The position numbers and the translations under genes were made by a program. Below are positions 33,937-45,651 of a stretch of 64,000 nt of DNA, one piece after another. Below the pieces are notes generated by a model that worked only from the letters and a program-made list of their open reading frames with translations, made no database searches and had not been told where the DNA came from. Source of the DNA: Pohlia nutans (taxonomy: Eukaryota > Streptophyta > Bryopsida > Bryales > Mniaceae); contig CM040088.1 of the NCBI GenBank assembly GCA_022496805.1, positions 29,208,452 through 29,272,451 of the forward strand, written 5' to 3'. Every line of letters begins with the position of its first letter. Positions within the stretch are counted from its first letter, which is position 1.

Positions 33937-35065
33937 TATAATATTCGCCTTCGACTCCAATCAAGGAATTCTCGACCTAATAACTCGGATTCCGGTGCAT
34001 CATGAGCTTATTACACCCACTCCAAGCAAAAAGCAAAACCCAGATAGGTTTATCGTCTCGTAATTCACTTCCTCTAGAGGAATTGTGATCCTTTCTAATT
34101 GCAATCACCTTCAGTACCTGACTGGAACATGAGCACCAAAGGGTTAGTAGTACATCCAGAAGAGCTGCACTTGGAAAATCATAACACACCCAATGCAAAA
34201 CGAGAGATACACAGGGTTGAGTTGCGAGACCACCGTGAAAAGTAGCTCAGCTCTTTTCAGAAATTCCTCTGTAATGCTCTTCAAGAGGAATGAAGACAAA
34301 ACGATCACAGGCAACAAAATGCAGCTCGGTGAAAGAGAAATGCAGCATTTTCTCGATAGCAAAAGAGACAGCGAGATTTTGCGAAACAAATACGTACCAG
34401 CCATACAGTTCGCCTCTGGCGATGCCCCAAGAAAAATCGTGCGCCGGGATTGCGAAATGCGCAAATCCGCAGGAGCTCCCTGCGAAACCAGCGAGCACCG
34501 TGAAGGTGGTGCAGGCTCTGACATTACAGCGACCCAGGTCCCAAGATTCCAGGTCCCATGTCTTGATCCACATCCCCTTTTCGACTGGCGCGCCCCTGTT
34601 GGAGGAGAGCGGGTTAGTTGAGGTGTCGAAATTAAATCGGGCTCTCGTTCTAATTAGTAAGAACAGTTCCCTACGTCATGGTTAGTTTGTCAAAATCAAA
34701 ATGCCACATGCCACTTTGTGATTGGTCCAGGGTGACGTGGACATGTTCCAAATCTGACGTGGAAATCCAATTTCAACACCTCGCTGTCTGAATCTGACAC
34801 TCACGTACGGGTAGTGTGTAGTTAGCTTATGGGTTGGCAGGAACTTTATCATTTGAAAATTTAGGTGTCAGTTATCATTTGAAAATTTAAGTTTGAGGAT
34901 TGTCAGTTCAGTTCTCAATAATATGATTTTATTAATTTATTAGGTGGGGTAATTGGGTTGGTCTCGGAAGTTGGTTGACAGTTGTTGTCAGTTTAAGAGA
35001 AGGATATTGTTTTTGACCATGCTCAGTTGACCGTTGTTCCCATTAAATATTCCAAATCATATACA
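33937..35065 (-). promoter_or_regulatory. Upstream region of the malectin-like LRR gene
   Basis: 34150-34620 is GC-richer than its surroundings and open in several overlapping frames on both strands, the usual look of a 5' untranslated/promoter region. No TATA box was chosen. 34690-35065 shows nothing recognisable. Confidence 0.4.
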
Positions 35066-35069
35066 TTAA

Positions 35070-35459
35070 CCCCTACAGTACCAAGGATTCATGGTTTTAA
35101 CATAACATTCAGTAGCATGCACTATCTCTGCTTTGGCTCTACAAGTAGATGGTGTGGAATATTCCACACCCAAAAGTAATATATTAGTAGCTAAGTGGAC
35201 AATTAGAGGCTCAAGGTGATGAGCAAAAGAAAGGCAATGGGTATGAAGGCTACTGAATGTTATGAAAATGGCAAATTCAATTGAACATATTGTGAAATAT
35301 TTCATTCAAATAGGACCAAAGTGAATTTCATTAGAATCATTGAAGAATATTGAAAAAAAACAAATAAAATGAATAAAGGGAAGTTCACAAAGGATCTACT
35401 CAAAACTATTGAAAAAGCAATGAGGCCCAATTCAAAAAAAAACAATGCTCTTTTAGGGG
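35070..35459 (+). mobile_element. TTAA-family B MITE carrying a nested C-type MITE
   Basis: TTAA at 35066-35069 and 35460-35463; ends CCCCTACAGTACCAAGGATT and CTCTTTTAGGGG. The B interior is interrupted after GGTTTTAA by the element at 35101-35264 and resumes with AAAATGGCAAATTCAATTG. Confidence 0.88.
35101..35264 (+). mobile_element. C-type MITE nested in a B element
   Basis: 164 bp; inverted ends CATAACATTCAGTAGC and GCTACTGAATGTTATG. A perfect 20-bp palindrome, GGTGTGGAATATTCCACACC, lies at 35151-35170. A second copy is at 44059-44216 and a fragment at 7735-7807. Target duplication unclear. Confidence 0.85.
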
Positions 35460-35670
35460 TTAAACAAGTGGCTAATTATAAGTATCTCTATTTCAGATGG
35501 AAATGCATAATTTTCATATGTTTGTTATTATATAATTTTCAGTACAACATTTTTTCTACAATCCTTAATATTACCTTTGTTTCATATTACTTGAAAAAAT
35601 CGATTTTTTCTTTTGTTCCAAATTAGATGAAACTAATTTCCAAATGCTTGTAGTGTTCATAGGAGTTTAA

Positions 35671-36205
35671 CCCCTAAGTGACGGATCGACCATTTTATGG
35701 TTGATGCATTTTTACAGATTGCCTGGGATGAAAATAATAATAATAATAATAAAATAATAAATATTTACAAATAGGAGATCAAGTACACTTTCCAATCCAA
35801 TTGGAATCATCTCGATCCGAGTTAAACTCCACTAAGGAGAATTTTTCAAAGACAAACACTTCTACATTGTCTAATGTTACAAAATTTACTATTTGGGAAA
35901 AGTAATGAAGTTCTCTCCTTTGAAAATTCTTTTTTGTAAAATTTTAGAATATAATGTCTAGTTTTAACCAATCATACCAAATTTAAAATTCTAAAAATAA
36001 AAATTGTAATTTTGATAAAGTTTTGAAGTTAAATGCTACTAAATTCATGACGAGAAGATCTAAAACTTTTTTTTGGAAATTTAACCATATGAATAATTAT
36101 AAAATATCTTCATTTTCTCTATTGAACAAAACTTCATTGAAGATAAAGAGGTCACATATTATAACATATCTACGTTGTGTCTAATACCCCTCTGTCATTT
36201 AGGGG
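35671..36205 (+). mobile_element. TTAA-family D element
   Basis: TTAA at 35667-35670, TTGA at 36206-36209; ends CCCCTAAGTGACGG and CTGTCATTTAGGGG. Subterminal palindrome GACCATTTTATGGTTG. Length 535 bp. Confidence 0.88.
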
Positions 36206-36209
36206 TTGA

Positions 36210-37012
36210 AGACAACTCTACGCTTTTTCTAAATTCTTTCAAAATGTATTACAAGCTAGAGTGTTTGTCTCATTTAGTAAAACAATGTGGAAGATATTGA
36301 GGATTGAAATCTCCTTTCATAATTGCACTTTGAAGGAATTTAAATCTTTGATGTCTTGTATATTTTGCATTAAATATAACAAACAAACATTCTATCTTGT
36401 AGCACATCTTGAGAGAATTTCAAGGAGCCTAGACACATTTTATAATTCTAAGTGGTTAGTGAATTATGAGCAATGTAAAACTGTAATGGCTCCCAGAGGG
36501 TGCACTATACTAAACATGTGAAAGTATAGATGAGTGCGAGGTGAGTGCCCAAAAGGAGTATTGATTTGAACATTGTCGTACGAGGTATACACAAGTATGC
36601 TATACATATTATAATTTGTAATTACATACATATACAGAGGGCCCTTTAAACATATAGAACATTTGTATATTAATATATGATAGTGTCACAAGATTGTGAA
36701 GCATAAAATTACATGAAACTAGGATGTACAATTTTATGACTTTCTCATTATCTTATCTCTTCACAAGAACCTTGCTAACAACAAGTGGAGATATGATCCC
36801 GCATATGATCTTACTAATCATTTGATGGTAGCCATGGAAACAATAATTGCATTAGTTACTATAACGTATATTACAAAATTAAACACCTATAAGGTACATC
36901 CGGGCGATGAAAAAGTTTTTCATGGCTTTGTCAATGAAGACTAGGGTTATTCAGCATTATACATATGGTAGGGGTTGATTGTTACTTAAAAGTATATATT
37001 CATATACATATG
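36210..37012. other. Spacer, no gene seen
   Basis: AT-rich with no coding signal. Confidence 0.6.
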
Positions 37013-37016
37013 TTAA

Positions 37017-37553
37017 CCCCTAAGTGACCGATCAACCATTTTTTGGTCGCAGCCTGAACAGCAGTGACTGCCCATCATGGTTAGGACATGACATTTCTCG
37101 AGTTTTGATTTTTTTGTCGAAATTTGGGGTAGAGATCATGTTCAAGTGTTGTTTGATGCATTTCATTTGCAATATTGAGGTTTATTAAGGAAATTTTCAA
37201 AGACAAACACCTCAACATTGTCCTAGTGTTATAAAACTTTCTATTTTGGAAAAGTAATGATATTCTCTCATTTGAAATTTTTTCTTTTTAAAATTTTAGA
37301 ATAGAATGTCTAGTTTTAACCAATCATCAAATTCTAAAAATAAAAATTATAACTTTGGTGAATATTAAAAGGTAAATGCTTCTAAATTCATTAAACGAGT
37401 ATCTAAAACTATTTTTGGAAGTTTGACCATACAGATAATTACTAAACATCATGCTTTTCATTTTCTCTTGTGGACCAAATTTCATCAAAGTTGTAGAAGT
37501 AACATATTATAACACATCTAGGTTTTTCCCTTACCCCCTCTGTCATTTAGGGG
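37017..37553 (+). mobile_element. TTAA-family D element
   Basis: TTAA at 37013-37016 and 37554-37557; ends CCCCTAAGTGACCG and CTGTCATTTAGGGG. Subterminal ACCATTTTTTGGT palindrome. Length 537 bp. Confidence 0.9.
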
Positions 37554-37557
37554 TTAA

Positions 37558-38558
37558 AGACTATATATGAAGGGATTCTTTTTTTTGTATAAATATTACC
37601 ACTTATTTTTTTATCATTGTAATTGTATGTGCATTACTTAATTTCATTAAAATAAAAAAACTTGAATATTGGGGGTTTCAACTTCTAAAGGACCAATTAA
37701 AGACTTGTTTTTCAAGTTCGGTTAGCTCAATGTGGAATGAATTTTGATCTTGATTTTTTGAGATTTCTTGTGGTGATTCTATTCTTTGTAACAAAGATGG
37801 GATGGTAATTTGCATACGTAGGTGGTGTACAAATCGAAAGAGAAAATCACGCAAAGGTCAAAACTAAATGTCGGCGACCCCTAAATTTTTGCATACAATG
37901 AGCTATGCATCTGAATTTTTGCACACAATGAACTAACACCCCCATACACACATCTGCCAAATCCATTTTACCAAATCTAAGACTGAATTTGCATTTTTAG
38001 AAAGTTTCAAACTTGGGCATGGGACCAATTTTTTTTTGTTTAGGAGCCCTAAATGGTTGCAAAATTTGTAAGTGCTAATCAATTCAAGTTAGTTGAAACA
38101 TTCTATGGTTGGATTGATCAAAACGGTTTTAAATCAAAAACTATCTTTCTTTTTCTAAGAAGGGTACTTTTAGGCAATTTTGGAGTGTTTGGAGAGAAAC
38201 ATAGTCATAATTTATTAGAGATTAAAATATGCCGTGAACGCACACGATTCTAGGTTTTAATGAAAGGTGTACCGTGGGTAATGGCTCAATAAGCAACTTG
38301 AAGCCTCTAATCTCTTGTTTCTTGAAACCTTAGGAAATGCCCACTTGGTGTAACTTTTCATAAAATAGAATAAATTGTATATAGATGCTTTATTTAATTG
38401 CATAAACTAAAGTATTTCAGTAGACCCTTAATATTACATTTAAAACCTAAAAGTGGTAAATAATATGGGATGGAGGGAATGATGAAAATGTATGCTGATG
38501 TACTTGAGAGTCAGCGGAATTGACAACCCGATGTCGAAATGGGATTTTTCACGTCACC
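37558..38558. other. Spacer, no gene seen
   Basis: No coding signal. A Stowaway-like end (GGGATGGAGGGAA) occurs near 38466 without a partner. Confidence 0.55.
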
Positions 38559-38562
38559 TTAA

Positions 38563-39132
38563 CCCCTAAATGTCCTAACCCCTTTCCAAATTCGGTAGTT
38601 TTGCAAAGATATATCATAAAATGCAATCAAGAGGGATATTTTGAACTTGATGCATGAATAAAAGTTGTACATTATGAATTTTAGATTCTATTCATGCAGT
38701 TAGATATATGATTGCTATCACCAATATTTTTGTATAAAATTTGAAACTTGAAATTCAAATATATTTTGTAATTCAATTACGAATAAGATATTGACAATTT
38801 GTGGATGAAATTTGTTGTGATGAGTTGAAATGTAATACTTTAAGTATAGTGATTTTTGGAGATTTGTTGGTTGCTGAATTTTACGATTTTATTTTCTCAA
38901 GAGCACATTTAGACTAAAATCTTTGAATTTTTTTGGTGAATCACTCCAACATGAAATGAGGCATACAAATTTCACAAATCATCCCTTTTCTATTCGGGTC
39001 ACACATGCATGAAGCTATCTTGTCATAGAATTTTATAGTATTTCTTTTCCTTGCAAAAAGTGCATGAAGGATGAGAAAATGTGGATGAAATTTGTACATC
39101 GTTCAAAAAATGGACAGTTGGTCCTTTAGGGG
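38563..39132 (+). mobile_element. TTAA-family A element
   Basis: TTAA at 38559-38562 and 39133-39136; ends CCCCTAAATGTCC and GGTCCTTTAGGGG. 570 bp. The right TTAA is shared with the next element. Confidence 0.9.
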
Positions 39133-39136
39133 TTAA

Positions 39137-39670
39137 CCCCTAAGTGACCGAACGACCATTTTATGGTCATTGCCATTTTTAACGGGCTGCCGAAGATGAA
39201 AATAATATTTTTATAAAAAAATAAAAAATGTCTTCAAATAGAAAATTAAGTCGACTTCAACCTAATTCGAATCATGTAAATCCAAGTTAAACTGCACCGA
39301 GGAGTATTCTTCAAAGACAAACACCTCAACATTGTCTTAGTGTTATAAAACTTACTATTTCTAGAAAGTGATGATGTTCTCTCCATTGAAAATTTTGCCT
39401 TTTTTAATTTTAGAATAGAATGTCTAGTTTTAACCAATCATACCAAATCTCAATTCTAAAAACAAATATTGTAATTTTGGTGAATATTCAACGACAAATG
39501 CTTCTAAATTCATTAAATGAGTGTCTAAAACATTTCTGAAAGTTTGACCATATGAATAATTACTAAACATCATGCTTCTCACTTTCTTCTTTGGACCAAA
39601 CTTCATCAAAGTTGTAGAACATTTTATAGCACATCTAGGTTTTGCCTTTACCTCTCTGTCATTTAGGGGT
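39137..39670 (+). mobile_element. TTAA-family D element abutting a family A element
   Basis: TTAA at 39133-39136 and 39671-39674; ends CCCCTAAGTGACCG and CTGTCATTTAGGGG (plus one T). Subterminal GACCATTTTATGGTC palindrome. Confidence 0.9.
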
Positions 39671-39674
39671 TTAA

Positions 39675-40402
39675 TCAATCACAAGATGACATGTGGCACT
39701 TTTGGACAAAGAGCTAATTAAGTAATGTCAAAAATAACCATGACATAGGGTGTTGTATACTTATACTAGGTTTTTTTTCATGTATAGGAAAGTACAAGAG
39801 GTATGGTCATTATCATTATCACAATAGATACTGTAGGTGGAGACAAGGTTGACAAAAATATTCCTAAAACTAAATGACAAAATTTGGGAATATTATTTTT
39901 TCAAAAAAAGTATTTTTGTGTGGTGAAAAAAAAAAAACTTTTGCGAATATCCTATCAACCAAACCTTCTATTTCATTTAAAAATATAAATTCAGCACAGA
40001 TGTAACTACCTTGCTCTCTACCTACGGAATGTAATTATAAACCATGTCAATAACGAAATGGTAAAGGAAGAAGAAAGGTCAGCACTCCATTTGGTAGATA
40101 AAATGTTTGTCATTATAGAGGAATATAAATTGTTGGTTGGTAGAATTCAAATAATTTTTAAACAATAAACTCTTTCATTTATATCATTGTATGAGAAATT
40201 ATCAAGACAATTATGGTTCCCACAACATAGTTAAAAATAACCCAATTACTACACTTGAAACACAATGGCTAATTTTAATGAAGAATTTTTGAAAATATAA
40301 AAGAAAAAATAGCCAAATACTTAGGAAAAAGTTAGATGAGTAGCCAAATTTAACCTAGGTATTACCTAGGTATCATCATGGTAACACCAAGTATCACCCA
40401 AG
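39675..40402. other. Spacer, no gene seen
   Basis: AT-rich. Repeated TATCACC(C/A)AAG motifs surround the CACTA insertion near 40370-40555. Confidence 0.6.
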
Positions 40403-40405
40403 TAT

Positions 40406-40524
40406 CACTAGTAGAAAAAGTGACACTGTTGAGGGAGATGCCCAGGCAAGTGGTACCCAATTCCACACATGCACAGTGATTTTGCCTGTGCATCTCCCGG
40501 AGAGCGCTACCTTTTCTATTAGTG
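40406..40524. mobile_element. Mini-CACTA element, copy 1
   Basis: 119 bp; ends CACTAGTAGAAAAAG and CTTTTCTATTAGTG. 3-bp duplication TAT on both sides (40403-40405 and 40525-40527). Interior GAGGGAGATGCCCAGGCAAG is shared with two other copies. Confidence 0.92.
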
Positions 40525-40930
40525 TATCACCCAAGTATCACCCAAGTATCGTGAAAAAAGCTGGCTTCCTGGGAAAATTGAACAAAAAATCACTGGTCAA
40601 AATGTTTATGATCATAAACTTTTAGATTCTATTTTGCTGTTTTGGCGATTTATTAAAAATAGATGTTGTCTCCCAACTAATAATTTGGTTCAAGGTTGGT
40701 AGTGTACCAAATTCAGAGTCAACCATATGAACTTTGATAGAGCTTGACATTTTTCCATTCAAGCTTGGAAACAAACATAGAATTGAAGCTCAGGAAAAGG
40801 AGACAAAAGGAAGGGAGTCAAGGGACCCATTCCTCAAAATGAAATGTGCACTTGCCAATCCCAAAAAGAAATCAAATATTCTCCTCTTCTCTTGTTTTGC
40901 ATTGATGTGCTGTTCAACCCCATAATCATT

Positions 40931-41665
40931 AAAAGAAATGTGGGATTCTACGACTACAAATATACAACTCTAACTACACTGAATGGCGTATTTAGGGCCT
41001 CCTTCCATGCAGAGTTGGGCCGGTCCTAAAATTTAGCTCTCCACCGATTAAAATAGCACAGACCACTTACACGCACCCTCGGTAGAGCAATCCAATAGAT
41101 AAAATTAGAGATTCTTCATAAAGCAACCAATCACGTAGTCCACCGATGGTATGGTGAAGTGGGTGACTTTGCAAGCCGCTTTCAACGCTCACATAGCATG
41201 GGTGGAAGTTGGGACCTCATTCTTTGTCCTTTAGCTGTATCCATTGGACCGATGCTCACATAGAAGCCCGCCCTTAGTGTCTGGACACTTTTTAAACTCG
41301 AACACTATTTCCTTATAGGGAGATATGGTGTCTTTGTAAGAAAAATAAATGAATGTAGTGCTTCAATGACATATGGCAACTTTATAATAAATATGGCATG
41401 CCACCTTATGTCACTCTCATTACTTGGAAAAAACATGGAGTTCTCAATGAAAGTGGAAATGACAAGTTGCAAACTCCTATGTAGTGTCAAGGGACACTTT
41501 TTCTTTTCACCTTTGAACGAATTGTGGTAAAAGACATTAATTATCTCCAGACACTAAATACGCCATATAGTGTAGTCCATAATGATTAATCACAATCATT
41601 ACGGACTAGTTTTTTTTACTATTGGAGTCGTGTACTTGTAGTTGTAGAATCCCACATTTCTTCTA
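40931..41665. mobile_element. Non-autonomous element with ~42-bp terminal repeats
   Basis: Left AAGAAATGTGGGATTCTACG then ACTACAAATATACAACTC; right, in reverse complement, AAGAAATGTGGGATTCTACA then ACTACAAGTACACGACTC. A second inner inverted pair, CTAAATACGCCAT, lies at about 40983-40995 and 41555-41567. About 735 bp, no ORF, target duplication not clear. Confidence 0.75.
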
Positions 41666-42745
41666 GTGAATGAAGGATATGCAGCAGTATGATCCACATG
41701 CATAAGAGTATCTCCAATTATGGCTCTTTAAAGGGCCGGGCCTTGTGCCTTTCGATGTGCTCTTTGTATGTCCCTTTGACGTGGTTGGTGGTTGAGTGGC
41801 TTTTCCCTCATTCACAACACGCCAAGAGCCAAGGCCGTGGTGATGTGGCTCTCGGTAACACGTAAAGGAGCAAAAGACCAGTCAAAAATCATGAAAATAC
41901 CAAATCACGATATGAGCAAGGCGCTTGGTGAGCCTCGCTAAAAGGGAGAGCTAGGGTCCCCTATTAGCGAGCCCTTTGAGCATCTGACTGTTCGCGAGTG
42001 GTCATTGGAGTGTGCGATTCAACAAGAGTCGTGCCACAGATGTTAAGGGCTCATTTCAAAAGCCTCGTTGGAAATGCTATAAGGTGGACATGCCTAAGCT
42101 CCAATTCTACCTTGGAATCGATCCGATTCCACCTCACTTTCAAGTAAACACTAAATGCAAACACTGATAGGTGGAATTAGGTGCAGATAGAGCGGTTTAG
42201 ATAGTTCAATGAATGAAAATCATGGTGAAAAATAAACAAGAAAGTGTCATGTGCTTTTCATATTCTCCTCCCAATGACACCCCTAGACTTTCTCTTTTTA
42301 ATGCTATGTATTAAAAAATGGTAATTTAAATTTTTAATGAATGGTGAAATTAAATACCAAAAGAAAACAAACAATTACACTATGAGAAGCTTTGTTCCTC
42401 TAGTATTAGCTCGTTTTTTTAGTAGTAGCAACTTACTCAAACTTCCTCATAATTAGTATAGATGTAACCTTTTGACAATGCAAGGCCTTCTTCCCTCCTC
42501 GTCTTGAGTCAACCTCGAGTGTAAAGACCGGCTCGAGCAATGTGGATTGTTGATCTTGATTGACGATCACCATCGCTAGGCTGAGATTTCTAAATTCCGG
42601 GCTGGCCTTGTCGAGGAGCTAGCGTCCAAGCTGTCAAATGGCGACCTTACGAGCCACAATTTCCTTCGCATGTTTATTAGATCTTGTTTCAAAAAAAGGC
42701 CAGGTTCTAACAACGCGGGCCATGCGTTCTTCATTGATTCTCTAT
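41666..42745. other. Spacer, no gene assigned
   Basis: GC-richer than the neighbours between 41700 and 42100, with inexact inverted blocks (GGCTCTTTAAAGGGCC near 41720). No coding signal that I recognise. Confidence 0.5.
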
Positions 42746-43231
42746 TGTGGCCTTCTGCCGTTGGCCCAGATGTTCCCCGTATCTTGTGTTCTTCATGTTC
42801 TTTGTGTTTTTGTGTTCCCTTTGTTCCCCATATCCCCGTGTTCCTTGTGCTTTTTCTTTTGCTTTTTAGAAATAATTATCCATAATTTATTTCAATTTAT
42901 TGTGACAAAATTCAATTAAAATTCCATAACTTCCATACTATATGTCCAAAATCTACAAAACAAATTTGATGCACCTTTACTCGTCAAGCGCTTCTTGACA
43001 ATATCAAGATTGATCAACTTCAAAATCTCCCATATTCCATTTTTCACAATTTAATTCAATTCATGATAACAAAATTCACTCAAAATTTCATAACTTTCAC
43101 ACCGTAAGTCCAAAAGATACAAAACAAACTCCGTGCACCCCTCCTCATCGAGAGCTTTCTGATGGTACCAAGAACACTACCATCAAGCACACAGTTGGGG
43201 AGGTCTCAACGTAACAAAACAAAACAAAATA
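42746..43231 (+). repeat. Dispersed repeat M, copy 2
   Basis: Direct-orientation copy of 10336-10803, ending at AACGTAACAAAACAAAACAA. Confidence 0.65.
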
Positions 43232-43285
43232 TGATCAATTGAATTTTTTATTTTAAAACCATGAATCCTTGGTCCTTTAAGATTC
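43228..43285 (+). mobile_element. Fragment of a TTAA-family B MITE
   Basis: Only the right end remains (GATCAATTGAATTTTT, then ATGAATCCTTGGTCCTTTAA). Confidence 0.65.
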
Positions 43286-43412
43286 AAGAGTATGTTCAGT
43301 CAAGAGGATCTTTCTATACTACTTTTACAAATGAAATACCTGCCCTATTTAAAACAACATTAAATACAAAGATATTACATCCAATTTCCAGAGTCAAGGA
43401 TGGATACAGACC

Positions 43413-43936
43413 CTAAAACCACATGCTCTTACTTGGCGTATTTCTGAGTTCACCGTACAGATAGCCTTCCAACATCCAAATCGTATAATTATCATGAAAT
43501 GCATCAATTGGTGAGCTTGAGAACGACTGACAAGATTGATGCGTGTAAGTTTCCCATATGGCTCGCTCCTTTACCTTCCAAATTGTGTGTACTACGGGTA
43601 TCCAATGTAGACCTTTATAGAGCATCAAATAGAACATGCCACCAGCCTACTACACTAAAGCTACAAGTGGTGAATGATATTTGTTTTGAGCTGGGCAATA
43701 ATGCAAGCTCTGTACAGTGCTTGCCGTTGCGTTTTTTGCAGAGTGACGCAGTAGTACGATTTTTACCAACAATAGCAGCTCACATCAAGTGGTGCAGACA
43801 CACCCCCAAAAGAATGAGACAAAAAGTCTCTGCAAATCTGCTCATGACCTGCCCTTATTGTCCAAATCTTTTATCACCAATTTCCCTTATCACTCAGTTT
43901 AAACATAATAGAAAAAGACAATTTCGGCATTCATGA
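43413..43936. other. Unassigned open region
   Basis: A forward frame of 145 codons (43499-43936) and a reverse frame of about 74 codons (43637-43413) overlap. The reverse frame includes AFHDNYTIWMLEGYLYGEL and is followed by a donor-like GTAAGA. Neither resembles a family I know. One may be a remnant exon. Confidence 0.3.
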
Positions 43937-44058
43937 GTGTTCTAGTTGAACGCCCTAACGAAACTGTCATGTACAACATGCCATGCACAACAATTTCGGA
44001 TTTTGAGTCATCCTTCTGACCTTCATATCCATGTTACACTTTTCTGTTCAATTCCTGC

Positions 44059-44216
44059 CATAACATTCAGTAGCATGCATTGTCCCTGCCTTGGCTCTAC
44101 AGTAGATGGTGTGGAATATTCCACACCCAATAGTGCTTCATTAGTAGCTAAGTGGACAGGTGGAGGCTCAAGGTGATGAGCAGAGGTAGTGGGCATGAAG
44201 GCTACTGAATGTTATG
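44059..44216 (+). mobile_element. C-type MITE, copy 2
   Basis: 158 bp; ends CATAACATTCAGTAGC and GCTACTGAATGTTATG. The same 20-bp palindrome lies at 44108-44127. Confidence 0.85.
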
Positions 44217-44439
44217 AAGGCCAAACTAATAGTAATAAGATTTTTTTACCTTTTGAATTAAAAGCGTAATTTTTTACTTAGGTAAAAATCTTGTTTGATT
44301 TAGTCCTTGGTACATTAAAAGAATTGTTAGTTACAAAAGGATGTAAAACATGATGTAAATTTCAGTGTAGCCCACAGTAATTGCACCAAAAAGTCCATGT
44401 TTCCATGTCAAGGCTATGGTAGAATTGCTCCAGACTCAT

Positions 44440-44720
44440 ATAGTGACCCATGTTACTAACAACCCATGGACTTGTTAGTAAGTGGTGTGAGCATGACTTA
44501 GCTAAATTGCTAAATTGTTGAATGGAAATGGGGTTGTCTATTGTTACTTATAGTGGTCTACAACTTCCCCTTTTAAAATTGCATACGAAATTTGTACATA
44601 GTGATAAAAATTTGATTTGATTCAGCTCTTATACCCAAGATCTATCCACAGCTAGATAGTGATCTTCCAAAAACCACACTCCTACATATGTTAAAGTTAA
44701 AATGCTTAAAGTGACGCAAG
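44440..44720 (+). repeat. Dispersed repeat H, copy 2
   Basis: Shares GTTACTAACAAC, GGTGTGAGCATGA.TTAGC, AATGGGGTTGTCTATTGTTA and GTATCCTCTGCCTTAC with the copy at 51165-51450. Confidence 0.65.
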
Positions 44721-44877
44721 TAGTATCCTCTGCCTTACTTGAGCTAAGATCTGGAACAAGATTCGTATTGAGGAACAAGATTCATATTTAGTTGGAGGGA
44801 TAATAAAAGAGTAAAAAGTGGAGCAAATTGTTTCCAATAGCAAGGTTCATGAGGATATTTCAATTGAAGGGAAGGTA

Positions 44878-45282
44878 AGGTTGGATGCTCTAAAACCACC
44901 ACCTCCCCCAACTATGACACGTAGAGTTTTCTTGGGGCCATCACAGATGAGACTCAAAACCACCAATTCCACTATTCAAGTAGACCAATGGCATGCCAAG
45001 CATTGCAAAGAAGTAGTTGGTGGTTTTGGGTATCATTATGAGTGAAAATTAGTACCACATGGTGTAGTCATGGGGGAACCTATATGTTGATATTGAGTGC
45101 CGGTGTTCTTTCCTCTTTTAAAATTTGTATCAAATTTGAATATTGGGAATAAAATTGCGAAAATTTGTGCATTCCGTGAGAAATCTTCTTCCGAATGACC
45201 GAAAAATATTTCTCATAAATAACCTTGTTAAAATGAGGCCATATTTCTTAAGTTAGTGGTTTTAGGACATCCAACCTTATTG
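44878..45282. mobile_element. MITE with AAGGTTGGATG terminal repeats
   Basis: Left AAGGTTGGATGCTCTAAAAC then CACC; right, in reverse complement, AAGGTTGGATGTCCTAAAAC then CACT. About 405 bp, no ORF; superfamily unknown. Confidence 0.75.
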
Positions 45283-45564
45283 ACACAATAGCATCTCCAA
45301 CAAGAGTTCTGTGCAAAGACCTCAATATGAAGCAAAATCCAGAGTGACACTTCTCCATGCAACACAGGGACCATTTAGCGTGCCCGTCAAAGCAGTGTTT
45401 CATCAGATTCCGCAACACCCAAAGGTTGCAATAATAATGTAGAGAATCTTCAACACCTGCCAGTACTGGTCCTGCCCTCCCACAAAATACACGTCCAACT
45501 GTGTCTCTGAAGCCGTTGTCAATCTTGTATACAGGTTTTGCATCCAGTACTCTGTTCCTCCTTA

Positions 45565-45645
45565 AACCCTAAACCCTAAACCCTAGCACCATAATGGTGG
45601 TGCGTTCATCCTGAAGCCTAAACCCTAAACCCTAAACCCTAAATC
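45565..45645. repeat. Interstitial telomere-like repeats (CCCTAAA)n
   Basis: Two short runs of CCCTAAA (about 45565-45586 and 45619-45645), split by a GC-mixed 30-bp spacer, just past the stop codon of the carboxypeptidase. Confidence 0.85.
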
Positions 45646-45651
45646 CATGTT

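Noticed and set aside
33667..33960. Alternative TTG start for the LRR gene eight codons upstream of the ATG
   Set aside because: ATG at 33936 directly precedes a standard signal peptide; non-ATG starts are rare in plants.
34193..34621. Open frames of 126-143 codons upstream of the LRR gene
   Set aside because: Frames overlap on both strands in a GC-richer stretch with no recognisable motif; more likely a promoter/leader region.
43499..43936. 145-codon forward open frame
   Set aside because: No family features, and it overlaps a competing reverse frame; kept only as an unassigned region.
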